From contig JAKUQS010000004.1 of NCBI GenBank assembly GCA_022451485.1, forward strand, positions 114,971 to 178,970: a DNA stretch of 64,000 bases. The letters run 5' to 3'. Shown piece after piece: positions 39,759 through 49,405 of the stretch. This DNA is from Gammaproteobacteria bacterium. Its GTDB lineage: Bacteria; Pseudomonadota; Gammaproteobacteria; Arenicellales; UBA868. The notes under the pieces are model-generated. The model did no database searches. It had not been told where the DNA came from and saw nothing but the letters and a program-made list of their open reading frames with translations. Numbering within the stretch: the first letter of the stretch is position 1; each line of letters begins with the position of its first letter. A program made the translations under genes and the position numbers.

Positions 39759-40646
39759 ATGACACACTGGATCAAGATTTTGGTAGAAACCAACGCGTGC
39801 GCGGCTGGCCGTCTGGCGGAAGCACTCGAAGGACTTGGCGCCATCGCGGTCTCGATCACCGGTGAAGGTGAACCACTACCCGCCAAAAGGCGACAATCAG
39901 CCAAGCATCTCAGCAGAACAAGCGTCAGCGGACTTTTTGAACCGGAGTTTTCGATTAACACGGTGTCATCGTTCATCAGGGCCATCGGTGACACCAACAC
40001 AATCATCCGTGTTGAAACAATCGCTGACCGCAACTGGGAACTTGTCACTCGCGAGCAATTTGTCCCCTTTCCGATCAGTGACAAGCTTTGGATTTGTCCG
40101 AGTTGGCATGTGCCGCCCGACCCCGACGTGACCACACTCATCATCGACCCTGGGGCAGCCTTCGGTACCGGCTATCACCCGACCACTGCACTTTGCCTCC
40201 ACCACCTATCAGGGCTTTCCCTGCATAACAAACGGGTTCTCGACTGGGGCTGCGGATCGGGAATTCTGGCGATTGGCGCATACAAATTAGGAGCAGATTC
40301 AGCACTTGGTGTAGATATTGACCCTCAGGCCCTAGCCGTCAGTCAGGAGAATGCCGAACGCAACGGCATTCATCAATCGGTCCAATGGGTAGCTCCCGAA
40401 GCGGTGGCTAAAAAATGCCAATTCGAAATTGTGGTAGCCAACATTCTAGCCAATCCACTGATTGAGCTTGCGCCAATTCTCAAGCATTACACCGCAATTG
40501 GCGGCACGCTGATGCTTTCTGGTGTGACTCGACCCCAGACGGAACGGGTAGTGGCACACTACCGTGATACCTTCTCGTTTGACATACTTTACCGGCAGGA
40601 GTGGGCACTGCTGGTAGGCCGCAAGAGGTCCGTTTTACTAACATGA
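39759..40646 (+). CDS. prmA: Ribosomal protein L11 methyltransferase
   Basis: Methylates ribosomal protein L11 with SAM. The N-terminal domain (about 1-120) is followed by the FGTGYHPTTALCL motif, the SAM site VLDWGCGSGILAIGA, and the NPPF-like catalytic region ANILANPLIEL. At 295 residues it has normal length. The ATG at 39759 is 33 bp after accC. The next gene overlaps it by four bases. Confidence 0.95.
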   Translation: MTHWIKILVETNACAAGRLAEALEGLGAIAVSITGEGEPLPAKRRQSAKHLSRTSVSGLFEPEFSINTVSSFIRAIGDTNTIIRVETIADRNWELVTREQFVPFPISDKLWICPSWHVPPDPDVTTLIIDPGAAFGTGYHPTTALCLHHLSGLSLHNKRVLDWGCGSGILAIGAYKLGADSALGVDIDPQALAVSQENAERNGIHQSVQWVAPEAVAKKCQFEIVVANILANPLIELAPILKHYTAIGGTLMLSGVTRPQTERVVAHYRDTFSFDILYRQEWALLVGRKRSVLLT

Positions 40647-41563
40647 CCGAACCACCCGAACCAGCCGTACTGATGTGCTGTTGTCCAGCATGCACTACCT
40701 TGTTTGAAGTAGACAATGTGCAGTTGGAACAACACGCAGGGCTAGTACGTTGCGGTGAATGTGAGCGGATTTTCAACGCCACATGGCATTTAGTAGACGA
40801 GTCCGACTCAGCCCCGCCGCGGCCAATAACGGGGGCAGAAATCTCTCCACTTAACCAGGACGTCGACAAAGCTGCCCTCAACACCATCAGGGATACGCTG
40901 GCCGACGAGCCACTGGCAGAACTCCGTCGCTACGATGACGAATCTTTATCGCGACCAAAGCCCATTGCAGCGGTCCAAAGCCCACGACGCAGCGAGCCGC
41001 GCCTCAGTCCACTGCTGCCCGAACACGAGCAAAGGCTCGGGGAAGAAACTGCAGCTCCCGTAACGCCAGCGCCCAAAAGCAATCAGTCCAGCTGGATCAC
41101 GACCAGTCTTTGGGCGCTGGCCAGCATATTCTTCGCGGGCGTGTTATTCCTTCAAACCCGTGTTTTATTCTTCAACGAACTTGCAGCGATTCCCGCGATG
41201 CGCCCGGGATTATCAACCCTTTGCGAGTTCACTGGCTGCACTGTGCCTGAAGCGCTCCATGGGCCTGCCCTGCGCATCGTCAGGTCAGCAGTTGATCTTC
41301 ATCCAGACCATCCTGGCGCGTTGATCGTCAGAGTGCATTTAAGAAATCGGACGCTTAAAGTCCTACCTTACCCGAGGCTACAACTCACCTTATCGGATCA
41401 TCAGGGCATCGTCGTCGGTCGGCGCACATACCACCCTAGAGAATACGGCCACCCCGATCCTGCGGAGAAAATTCAGGGCAGTTACACACAGATCATCCTG
41501 CTTAATTTAGCCGGCCCTGATGAGACAGCGGTTGGTTTCGAAACCGAAGTGGTCGATACTTGA
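40643..41563 (+). CDS. Zinc-ribbon and DUF3426 membrane protein
   Basis: A protein of about 306 residues from the ATG at 40643 (an earlier start at 40601 is unlikely because it overlaps prmA). An N-terminal zinc ribbon MCCCPACTTLF..VRCGECERIF is followed by a disordered, proline-rich stretch, one transmembrane helix (about 150-172, LWALASIFFAGVLFLQ) and a C-terminal DUF3426 domain with the FTGCTVP motif. Proteins of this type sit between prmA and dusB in other gammaproteobacteria. Function unknown. Confidence 0.85.
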   Translation: MTEPPEPAVLMCCCPACTTLFEVDNVQLEQHAGLVRCGECERIFNATWHLVDESDSAPPRPITGAEISPLNQDVDKAALNTIRDTLADEPLAELRRYDDESLSRPKPIAAVQSPRRSEPRLSPLLPEHEQRLGEETAAPVTPAPKSNQSSWITTSLWALASIFFAGVLFLQTRVLFFNELAAIPAMRPGLSTLCEFTGCTVPEALHGPALRIVRSAVDLHPDHPGALIVRVHLRNRTLKVLPYPRLQLTLSDHQGIVVGRRTYHPREYGHPDPAEKIQGSYTQIILLNLAGPDETAVGFETEVVDT

Positions 41564-41575
41564 GCGACTTGCTTG

Positions 41576-42619
41576 ATGTCCCTATGTAACCAATTACCCT
41601 GGTCGATCGGCACCATCGATCTATCCGGTCGTGTCCTTGCGGCACCAATGGCTGGCGTTTCCGACCGAATCTTTCGCACCCTTGCCCGCCATCATGGCGC
41701 CACGCTTGCCCCTTCCGAGATGGTGGCAACAGAACCGCAGCTGCGGGGTTCACAAAAAACTTGTCAGCGCATGAATCACCTGGGTGAACCCGGGCCGATC
41801 AGCATCCAACTGCTTGGCGCCAACCCGAGGTACATGGCCGCAGCTGCTCGGTACAGTGTTGACCAGGGCGCACAATTAATCGACATCAATATGGGTTGTC
41901 CAGCAAAAAAAGTCTGCAAGAAACTGGTCGGGTCAGCTCTTATGAGAAACGAACATCTGATTGGAGAAATACTCGATGCCGTCGTATCTGCCGTCCCTGT
42001 ACCAGTAACACTCAAGATGCGGACTGGCTGGGAACCAGGGCAACGCAATGCGGTACGAATCGCTCGCCTAGCGGAATCCGCCGGTATCCAGGCCATCACC
42101 ATTCACGGCCGCACCCGTCAGTGCAAGTATCGAGGCCCAGTGGAATATGACACGATCCGCGCGGTCAAGCGCGCGGTGGCCGTGCCGGTGATCGCCAATG
42201 GCGATATCGATTCACCACAAAAAGCACGGGCTGTGCTCGCCTATACCGGTGCCGATGCTGTGATGATTGGCCGCGCAGCACAAGGAAATCCTTGGTTATT
42301 CGGAAGGATTGATCGGTACTTACGGGAGGGACGGGATCCGGGTGAACCCTTGGCATCGGAGAAACGACTGACGTTAATTCAACATCTAGAACACCTCTAC
42401 CGGTTCTACGGCACCCAGGATGGTGTTCGGATCGCACGAAAACATTTTTCGTGGTACGTTTCCGCGCAAGGAGGAGATGAGAGAAGTCGGCAGCTATTCT
42501 GCGCTGCAGCAGATCCCGTGCCCCAACTTCGAATTGCGCGATCGATACAATTCGCGCCACGATACCGTGACGTCAAATCAGATGAAAAAATGGCCCAAAC
42601 CGCTGTGTCAATCGGTTGA
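41576..42619 (+). CDS. dusB: tRNA-dihydrouridine synthase B
   Basis: A flavin enzyme reducing uridine to dihydrouridine in the tRNA D-loop. The TIM barrel shows APMAGVSDRIFR, the FMN/active-site NMGCPAKKVCKKLVGSALM with the catalytic cysteine, TLKMRTGW, TIHGRTRQC and VIANGDIDS. I use the ATG at 41576 (347 residues), three bases downstream of a TTG. The fis gene begins inside its 3' end, the usual dusB-fis operon. Confidence 0.95.
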   Translation: MSLCNQLPWSIGTIDLSGRVLAAPMAGVSDRIFRTLARHHGATLAPSEMVATEPQLRGSQKTCQRMNHLGEPGPISIQLLGANPRYMAAAARYSVDQGAQLIDINMGCPAKKVCKKLVGSALMRNEHLIGEILDAVVSAVPVPVTLKMRTGWEPGQRNAVRIARLAESAGIQAITIHGRTRQCKYRGPVEYDTIRAVKRAVAVPVIANGDIDSPQKARAVLAYTGADAVMIGRAAQGNPWLFGRIDRYLREGRDPGEPLASEKRLTLIQHLEHLYRFYGTQDGVRIARKHFSWYVSAQGGDERSRQLFCAAADPVPQLRIARSIQFAPRYRDVKSDEKMAQTAVSIG

Positions 42620-42824
42620 GCGTTCATTGGATGGCTTCTTCAAGCAATTGAATGGTGAAGAACCAACCGACCTCTACCAGATGGTGCTGACCGAGATGGA
42701 GCGACCGCTGCTTGAAGTGGTTATGCGCGAAAGCGGGAATAACCAGTCTCGTGCCGCACGCATCCTCGGTCTAAACCGAAACACATTACGCAAAAAACTG
42801 CGAATCCACGGCCTCGACCGTTGA
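42582..42824 (+). CDS. fis: Short Fis nucleoid-associated protein
   Basis: The Fis DNA-bending regulator. The C-terminal core YQMVLTEMERPLLEVVM and the helix-turn-helix NNQSRAARILGLNRNTLRKKL are near-canonical. From the ATG at 42582 it has 80 residues, against 98 in E. coli, and lacks the N-terminal beta-hairpin arms that contact recombinases. A GTG at 42567 would add five residues and still not restore them. It overlaps the end of dusB by 38 bp. Confidence 0.92.
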   Translation: MKKWPKPLCQSVERSLDGFFKQLNGEEPTDLYQMVLTEMERPLLEVVMRESGNNQSRAARILGLNRNTLRKKLRIHGLDR

Positions 42825-42842
42825 ACACCCAACTCAACGGCT

Positions 42843-44414
42843 ATGCTAGGCGATGACCTAGCGCCTGTGCGGCGCGCCTTAATCAGTGTTTCCGACAAAT
42901 CTGGTGTCGTTTCGTTTGCGCAGGCGCTGAGCGATCTTGGCATTGAAATTCTCTCGACGGGGGGTACCGCATCACTATTACGACAAGAAGGCATCCCGGT
43001 AATCGATGTTTCCGCCCACACCGGTTTTCCGGAAATGATGGGCGGGCGAATCAAGACACTGCATCCGCATATTCATGGCGGCATCTTGGGCCGCCGCGGC
43101 ATTGATGACGCGACCATGTCCGAGGCAGGAATTGCCCCCATTGACCTCGTTGTCGTAAACCTTTATCCGTTCGAAAAGACCATCACATCACCGGATGCGA
43201 CCCGAGAAGAGGCAATCGAAAATATCGATATTGGTGGGCCTGCCATGATCCGAGCCGCAGCCAAAAATCACCAAGCGGTCACCGTGATTGTCGACTCGAA
43301 CGAGTATCCGGTGGTAGTCGCCGAACTGCGGACAAATAACGGTATCTCATCGACTATGCGGAGGCGCCTCGCGACTGCCGCATTTGCCGAGACCGCACGC
43401 TACGACAGCATTATCTCTGACTATCTCCTCGGCACACACACCGAAGACAAACTGTTTCCGGAGATTCTTGGTCTTCAGTTCCTCAAACACAGTGCCATGC
43501 GCTATGGGGAGAACCCACACCAAGCCGCGGCACTCTACCGAGACCCTGTCCCGATGAGTGGTAGCCTGACGGCGGCTACCCTGATTCAGGGTCGCGCCTT
43601 GTCATTCAACAACATCGCTGATGCCGACACGGCGCTGGAGTGCGTCAACGCGTTCCAAGGTATCGGTTGTGTGATCGTAAAACACGCTAACCCCTGCGGA
43701 GTCGCTATCGCCAACAATACGCTGCAAGCTTATGAACGAGCCTTTGCCACGGACCCTACCTCAGCTTTCGGTGGCATCATCGCCTTTAATCGCGCATTGG
43801 ATGAAAAGACTGTCACGGCGATTCTCGATCGCCAGTTTGTGGAAGTAATTATTGCCCCATCAATCACCTTAGAAGCACGTAGATGTCTGGCTGAAAAAGA
43901 AAATATCCGGGTACTTGAATCGGGCCCGACCGACCCACGAACTTTTCATCACCTGTCACTCCGCCGAGTGAGTGGCGGACTCCTGGTCCAAACCCAAGAC
44001 CTCGGAACAATTGCTGAAACTGATCTGAAATCAATGACCCAACGAACCGCCAATGCCGAAGAACTCCGTGACCTACTGTTTGCCTGGAGAGTCGCGAAGT
44101 TCGTAAAATCAAATGCGATTGTTTATGCCGCAAACCAGCAAACGATAGGAATTGGCGCCGGGCAAATGAGCCGCATCTATTCGGCCCGAATCGCTGCTAT
44201 CAAGGCAGCCGACGAGTGCCTTGAGGTGCGCGGGGCAATCATGGCTTCCGATGCCTTCTTTCCGTTTCGCGATGGCATCGACGCAGCGGCCGAAATTGGG
44301 ATCACCGCGGTGATCCAGCCGGGTGGCTCGGTACGGGATGACGAGGTAATTGCAGCGGCCAACGAGCATGGAATGGCGATGGTGTTTACCGGCATGCGCC
44401 ATTTCCGTCACTGA
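42843..44414 (+). CDS. purH: Bifunctional AICAR formyltransferase / IMP cyclohydrolase
   Basis: The last two steps of IMP synthesis. The cyclohydrolase domain comes first ([38 protein letters not shown]), then the formyltransferase domain with the [11 protein letters not shown] motif and the late [10 protein letters not shown] and [12 protein letters not shown] segments. 523 residues. It follows fis after 18 bp, so it may be read from the dusB-fis promoter, and precedes purD. Confidence 0.97.
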   Translation: MLGDDLAPVRRALISVSDKSGVVSFAQALSDLGIEILSTGGTASLLRQEGIPVIDVSAHTGFPEMMGGRIKTLHPHIHGGILGRRGIDDATMSEAGIAPIDLVVVNLYPFEKTITSPDATREEAIENIDIGGPAMIRAAAKNHQAVTVIVDSNEYPVVVAELRTNNGISSTMRRRLATAAFAETARYDSIISDYLLGTHTEDKLFPEILGLQFLKHSAMRYGENPHQAAALYRDPVPMSGSLTAATLIQGRALSFNNIADADTALECVNAFQGIGCVIVKHANPCGVAIANNTLQAYERAFATDPTSAFGGIIAFNRALDEKTVTAILDRQFVEVIIAPSITLEARRCLAEKENIRVLESGPTDPRTFHHLSLRRVSGGLLVQTQDLGTIAETDLKSMTQRTANAEELRDLLFAWRVAKFVKSNAIVYAANQQTIGIGAGQMSRIYSARIAAIKAADECLEVRGAIMASDAFFPFRDGIDAAAEIGITAVIQPGGSVRDDEVIAAANEHGMAMVFTGMRHFRH

Positions 44415-44431
44415 GTTTAGGAGGAGGTGTC

Positions 44432-45709
44432 TTGAATCTTCTGGTGGTCGGTGGTGGCGGCCGAGAGCACGCGCTTGCCTGGAAACTGGCTGCATCGCGG
44501 CGCGTCGGGACTGTCTTCGTCGCCCCTGGCAATGCCGGTACAGCGCAGGAACCGGGCGTGGTAAACATTGATATTGGCATTAATGAGATCGATCAATTGG
44601 TTGCCTTCGCCAAGAATAATGCTGTGGCATTTACGGTGATCGGCCCCGAAGCGCCACTGGTTAACGGCGTGGTCGATGCTTTCGACGAGGTCGGACTGCG
44701 TTGCCTGGGCCCCAACCGCGGGGCCGCACAACTTGAAGGATCAAAAGCCTTTACTAAGTCATTTCTTAAACGACACCGCATCCCCACCGCGGCTTACTCT
44801 GTTTTTGATGATGCCGATGAGGCAATTGACTGGGTCAAACAACACCCTGGGCCATGTGTAATTAAAGCCGATGGCCTAGCAGCGGGGAAGGGCGTGACCG
44901 TCGCGGCAACCGAGCAAATAGCTGTCAACGCGATTCACCAATGCCTTAGGGAAAGAGCATTCGGTAGTGCGGGAGATCGAATCGTTATAGAGGAATTTCT
45001 TGTTGGTGAAGAAGCAAGTTTTATCTGCCTGGTTGATGGAGAATTTGCGTTGCCACTTGCTACATCCCAGGACCACAAAGCGCGCGATGCAAAAGATCAG
45101 GGGCCAAATACCGGTGGCATGGGTGCCTATTCGCCAGCACCGGTGATCACGGAACAACTTCACCAACGAATCATGAGAGAAATAGTACGACCAACCATTG
45201 AGGGCTTGTCACAGGACGGACATATCTACACCGGCTTCCTATACACAGGATTGATGATCGGCCACGACAAGACTCCAAAAGTTCTTGAATACAACTGTCG
45301 CTTCGGGGACCCTGAAACCCAACCTATTTTGATGCGCCTCAAGAGTGATCTGGCAAGCTTATGCGAAGCGGCGCTTAACCGTCGCCTCGAGCACTGCCCG
45401 GTGGAATGGGATGAACGCGCCGCATTAGGCGTCGTCATGGCCTGTGGAGGCTATCCCGGCGAATACCAGACGGGAAACGTTATCCATGGCCTAGATGACT
45501 ATCCAGAGAAAAACGTCAAAATCTTTCATGCCGGCACCAGCGAACGTAATGGCCAACTTTATACCGCCGGTGGCCGAGTGCTTTGCGTGACTGCACTAGG
45601 TGCTTCCATCGAGTCTGCCCAAAATCAGGCCTATGCCTCAACACGAAGAATTCGTTGGACTGACGCGTATTATCGCAACGACATTGGTTACCGTGCGTTG
45701 CAAAACTAA
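44432..45709 (+). CDS. purD: Phosphoribosylamine-glycine ligase
   Basis: An ATP-grasp enzyme for the second step of purine synthesis. The N-terminal NLLVVGGGGREHALAWKL, KADGLAAGKGV, IVIEEFLVGEEAS and TGGMGAYSPAP identify it, 425 residues. The start is TTG at 44432. It is fixed by a very strong, doubled Shine-Dalgarno AGGAGGAGGT at 44419-44428, which probably compensates for the weak start codon. Confidence 0.96.
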   Translation: MNLLVVGGGGREHALAWKLAASRRVGTVFVAPGNAGTAQEPGVVNIDIGINEIDQLVAFAKNNAVAFTVIGPEAPLVNGVVDAFDEVGLRCLGPNRGAAQLEGSKAFTKSFLKRHRIPTAAYSVFDDADEAIDWVKQHPGPCVIKADGLAAGKGVTVAATEQIAVNAIHQCLRERAFGSAGDRIVIEEFLVGEEASFICLVDGEFALPLATSQDHKARDAKDQGPNTGGMGAYSPAPVITEQLHQRIMREIVRPTIEGLSQDGHIYTGFLYTGLMIGHDKTPKVLEYNCRFGDPETQPILMRLKSDLASLCEAALNRRLEHCPVEWDERAALGVVMACGGYPGEYQTGNVIHGLDDYPEKNVKIFHAGTSERNGQLYTAGGRVLCVTALGASIESAQNQAYASTRRIRWTDAYYRNDIGYRALQN

Positions 45710-45741
45710 TCCTACTGTCTTTAGAACACCGGAGCTTAACT

Positions 45742-46257
45742 ATGAATCATCCTTTTGTTGCGGTCCTAATGGGTTCGGATTCCGACCTCGCCACTGTGCA
45801 GGAAACACTCGATGTTCTCGATCGGCTTCAAATTCCCTGGCAAGTCAAAATCACCTCCGCTCATCGAACCCCCAACGAAACACGTGAATTTATTGCTACG
45901 GCAGAATCAAGCGGCTGCGCCGTATTTATCGCCGCTGCGGGCCTTGCTGCCCACCTAGCCGGCACCGTCGCCGCGCACACACTTAAACCAGTCATCGGAA
46001 TTCCGATGGATGGTGGACCGCTTAAAGGCTATGACGCGCTATTATCAACGGTTCAAATGCCTGGCGGCATTCCCGTCGCATGCGTTGCGATTGGTAAGGC
46101 TGGGGCACGCAATGCCGCTTATCTAGCGGCCCAAATGCTTGCCTTGAGCGATCCTGATCTTGCGATGAGGCTGACCCGCGAAAGAGCGGCCAACGCAACA
46201 CAGGTTAAAGAGAAAGATCATGCGTTGCATGAAAGATTAGGGCAGTTGAACACTTGA
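45742..46257 (+). CDS. purE: N5-carboxyaminoimidazole ribonucleotide mutase
   Basis: A class I PurE of 171 residues: ALMGSDSDLATVQ-like start, SAHRTPNETREF with the catalytic histidine, AAAGLAAHLAG, and MPGGIPVA. This class needs PurK to make its substrate, but no purK follows; tsaC overlaps the stop by a TTGA. The ATG is at 45742. Confidence 0.95.
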   Translation: MNHPFVAVLMGSDSDLATVQETLDVLDRLQIPWQVKITSAHRTPNETREFIATAESSGCAVFIAAAGLAAHLAGTVAAHTLKPVIGIPMDGGPLKGYDALLSTVQMPGGIPVACVAIGKAGARNAAYLAAQMLALSDPDLAMRLTRERAANATQVKEKDHALHERLGQLNT

Positions 46258-46808
46258 CTCAGAGACAACTGGTCATAGCAGGTGACCACGTTCGCAGCGG
46301 TGGAGTCATTGCGTATCCAACAGAATACTGCTTTGGTCTTGGCTGTAATCCATTTAACCAAAAAGCTGTTCGAAAAATTCTCCACTTAAAGAGACGCTCT
46401 TGGTTAGAGGGCGTAATAATCATCGCTGCCAACTTCGTCCAACTAAAACGCCTGGTTGACTTCGATCAGATCAGGGACATCGATCGACTTAAATCGGTTT
46501 GGCCCGGCCCTCATACGTGGCTGCTGCCCGCACTACCCCGGGTCCCTCGCTGGATGAGAGGGCGCCATGATTCAATCGCAGTCCGCATAACGGCCCACCG
46601 AACCGCGGTGGAGTTGTGTCGCAGCAGTGGCGGCCTCCTTGTGTCAACCAGCGCTAACCGGAGCGGTCGACCACCGTTACGCCACTACACGCAGGTTCGT
46701 TCTGAATTCGGCACCGCACTCGATTTTGTCGTAGAAAAAAATGTGGGTAACGCAAAAGCAGCTAGCTCAATTTATGATTTTACGACAGGAGTGATGGTGC
46801 GGAAATGA
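46254..46808 (+). CDS. tsaC: Threonylcarbamoyl-AMP synthase
   Basis: A YrdC-fold enzyme making threonylcarbamoyl-AMP for the t6A37 modification of tRNA. The fold is clear: [61 protein letters not shown] and [15 protein letters not shown]. It has 184 residues and no SUA5 C-terminal domain, so it is the short TsaC form. The start is TTG at 46254, overlapping the purE stop (TTGA). The hemF gene follows with another four-base overlap. Confidence 0.94.
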   Translation: MTQRQLVIAGDHVRSGGVIAYPTEYCFGLGCNPFNQKAVRKILHLKRRSWLEGVIIIAANFVQLKRLVDFDQIRDIDRLKSVWPGPHTWLLPALPRVPRWMRGRHDSIAVRITAHRTAVELCRSSGGLLVSTSANRSGRPPLRHYTQVRSEFGTALDFVVEKNVGNAKAASSIYDFTTGVMVRK

Positions 46809-47725
46809 CTGCTGCACCTTCCGAAACAGTTAGAGCGTACTTGTTGGCCCTTCACAATCACTTGTGTCAAAGCATCAGTGCTGAAGATAAAACACCATTT
46901 CATGAGGACAAATGGTCTAGTGTCATCGGCGATGGACGCACCCATATACTCCGGGACGGAAATTTGTTTGAGCAGGTCGGCGTGAACTTTTCCCACATCC
47001 GAGCCAGTGCACTACCCGAAGCCGCCTCGGCGCGTCATCCTGAAATCACCGGCCGACCCTATCAGGCAATGGGGGTCTCCTTAGTCTGTCACGCCCTGAA
47101 CCCATACGTGCCAACAGCACATATGAACGTTCGTTTCTTTATGGCCGATGACCCCAAAGAAACTTGGTGGTTCGGAGGTGGATTTGACCTGACGCCGATC
47201 TATGGCTTCGAAGAAGACGCCGTACATTGGCATACTCAAGCCTATGAAGCTTGCCAACCGTTCGGTAAAGAACTCTACTCACGCTTCAAACAGTGGTGTG
47301 ACGAATATTTCTTTCTCCCGCACCGTGACGAACAGCGCGGCGTGGGTGGGCTTTTCTTCGACGACTTTAACGAAGGAGGATTTGATAAAGCTTTTGCGTT
47401 AACCCGCAGCATCGGTGATCATTTTCTGCCCGCCTATCTACCTATCGTGCAGCGACGACGGGAAACGCCATACGGTAGTTCACAACGCGAATTCCAACTC
47501 TATCGTCGTGGGCGCTATGTGGAATTCAATCTCGTCTGTGATCGGGGCACCCGTTTCGGATTACAAAGTGGCGGTCGTATCGAGTCAATCCTGATGTCAC
47601 TGCCGCCGAAGGCCGCTTGGCATTACGATTGGAAACCTCACCCTGGCTCACCCGAAGAGGCGCTTCTTTTAACATTCCTAAAACCGCGGACGTGGATCAA
47701 CCCTCCGTTGACGAAAACCCGGTAA
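46805..47725 (+). CDS. hemF: Oxygen-dependent coproporphyrinogen III oxidase
   Basis: Converts coproporphyrinogen III to protoporphyrinogen IX, using O2. Family segments include [14 protein letters not shown] start, the signature [42 protein letters not shown] and [20 protein letters not shown] (in two runs). The 306-residue length is typical. The ATG at 46805 overlaps tsaC by four bases. It indicates aerobic haem synthesis; the anaerobic HemN is not in the window. Confidence 0.97.
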   Translation: MTAAPSETVRAYLLALHNHLCQSISAEDKTPFHEDKWSSVIGDGRTHILRDGNLFEQVGVNFSHIRASALPEAASARHPEITGRPYQAMGVSLVCHALNPYVPTAHMNVRFFMADDPKETWWFGGGFDLTPIYGFEEDAVHWHTQAYEACQPFGKELYSRFKQWCDEYFFLPHRDEQRGVGGLFFDDFNEGGFDKAFALTRSIGDHFLPAYLPIVQRRRETPYGSSQREFQLYRRGRYVEFNLVCDRGTRFGLQSGGRIESILMSLPPKAAWHYDWKPHPGSPEEALLLTFLKPRTWINPPLTKTR

Positions 47726-47797
47726 TACTGCTAACACAGCGGTGACCATGAATATCACGGATCCAACCTCTGCCATGAATGATTGCTAAATCCCTTT

Positions 47798-49099
47798 ATG
47801 GCGCGCCTCCTCTACTCGTTACTGCTCACGCTGCTGCTTCCCTTGATACTGACGCGTCTTTTTATCAAGGGATCTAGCGATAATCGTTATCGGCGCAACA
47901 TTGGCGATCGTCTCGGACAAATCACGCGCCCTCTTGGCACGATTGATGTGTGGATTCATGCGGTGTCAGTTGGAGAAGTCAATGCGGCCGTTCCATTAGT
48001 TACTGCATTTCGAAAAGTACACTCACGCTGCCGGATCTTAATAACGACCACAACCCCTACTGGGTTAGACCAAGTCACTGCACATTTAGGTGACCGAGTT
48101 GTGCATTGTTATCTGCCTTTTGATCATCCTTTTTTCATTGCGCGTTTCCTACGCACTATATCGCCCCGACTGCTTATCATTATGGAGCGCGAACTCTGGC
48201 CCAACATTATTCATGGTTGTCATAAACGATCCATCCCCGTCGTCATCGCTAACGCACGATTATCCCAGCGCTCTTGTAATCGGTACGCTTACGTTTTGCC
48301 ATTGATGCGTCCAGCGCTGGCTATTGTTTCCGCTGTAGCCGCCCAAACTGAGGCAGATCGAAGTCGGTTGATGACGCTGGGCGCACACCCGGACCACATC
48401 CTGACCACAGGTAACATCAAATACGATGTCACCGTCTCAGCGAAAACGATGGACACCGCTCAATCTATGCGTCAAGACTGGGGCCGTCACCGCTTAATCA
48501 TCGTCGCGGGAAGCACACATGAAGGCGAAGAAGCCGTGCTGCTAGATATTTTCGACCCATTGCGCGAACACTATCCGGGGTTATTACTCATTCTCGCGCC
48601 CCGTCACCCTGAACGTTTCGATGCGGTCTTTCAGCTAGTGAAAAATAGAGGATTCAACACGCATCGTCATGGCGATGGTTCCACTGTTGTTCCCCCGGCG
48701 GCAGAAGTTCATTTACGTGACACCATGGGTGAGTTGCCTTTGCTTTACGCTGCGGCCGATATCGCTATCGTCGGCGGCAGCCTGATCGAAATCAAGGGCA
48801 TCGGTGGTCACAATTTACTTGAACCTTGTGCCGTTGCAACGCCGGTACTGTTCGGGCGATATATCTCTGATTTCTTAGAAATCAGTCATAACATCGTCGA
48901 ACGAGCAGCGGGAATACAGGTTCACGATTCAAATGATCTCCGTGATACGTTGAAGAAACTCCTCAATGACGCTGCGCTTCGCAACCGAATGGGAGCGAAT
49001 GGAATTCAAGTAATTAAAGAAAATCGGGGTGCAACACAACGCACGCTTGAACTGTGCATACCCCTGATTGAATCTGATGTGCTTGTCAGAGAACATTAA
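47798..49099 (+). CDS. waaA: 3-deoxy-D-manno-octulosonic acid transferase
   Basis: A GT-B enzyme adding Kdo residues to lipid A. The N-terminal anchor helix (about 3-25) is followed by VWIHAVSVGEVNAAVPL with the catalytic glutamate, TTTTPTGLDQV, ERELWPNI, ARLSQRSCNRY, and the second domain with GSTHEGEE, APRHPERF and VGGSLIEIKGIGGHNLLEP. I use the ATG at 47798 (433 residues); a TTG at 47783 would add five. The gap to hemF is about 70 bp. Confidence 0.96.
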   Translation: MARLLYSLLLTLLLPLILTRLFIKGSSDNRYRRNIGDRLGQITRPLGTIDVWIHAVSVGEVNAAVPLVTAFRKVHSRCRILITTTTPTGLDQVTAHLGDRVVHCYLPFDHPFFIARFLRTISPRLLIIMERELWPNIIHGCHKRSIPVVIANARLSQRSCNRYAYVLPLMRPALAIVSAVAAQTEADRSRLMTLGAHPDHILTTGNIKYDVTVSAKTMDTAQSMRQDWGRHRLIIVAGSTHEGEEAVLLDIFDPLREHYPGLLLILAPRHPERFDAVFQLVKNRGFNTHRHGDGSTVVPPAAEVHLRDTMGELPLLYAAADIAIVGGSLIEIKGIGGHNLLEPCAVATPVLFGRYISDFLEISHNIVERAAGIQVHDSNDLRDTLKKLLNDAALRNRMGANGIQVIKENRGATQRTLELCIPLIESDVLVREH

Positions 49100-49405
49100 A
49101 GACGCATGATCATAACGATGAAACATGCTTATAACTCGATCATCGCGACTTATTGCCTAAGAATTTAATAACCATGATTGCTTGACTTTTCCCTATGCGT
49201 GCTTATAGTTCGCGCGTACGGGGCAACTAAAGCATGCTCCTAACTGATCAAGCCAACTTTCCGGCGACTTGAACTCCTTCACTTAATCACTCACACGTTC
49301 AAATCGATGAGATTGAATTATTGATCAAGTATCATACGTAGGTATCGATGCATTGTTACATTTAACAGTTCTTTCCCAACTCAACTTGAAATAGAGGAGG
49401 CCCTC
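49100..49405. other. Promoter and long leader before the H1-like gene
   Basis: This 306-bp gap contains the predicted promoter at 49182-49209 and, to the right of it, an AT-rich leader of about 190 bases before the H1-like ATG. No reading frame is seen in the leader. The GAGGAGG at 49394-49400 is the ribosome-binding site of the H1-like gene. Confidence 0.6.
49182..49209 (+). promoter_or_regulatory. Predicted strong promoter of the H1-like gene
   Basis: TTGACT (49182-49187) and TATAGT (49204-49209) with a 16-bp spacer, each one mismatch from consensus. The predicted leader is about 190 nt. Predicted from sequence only. Confidence 0.6.
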
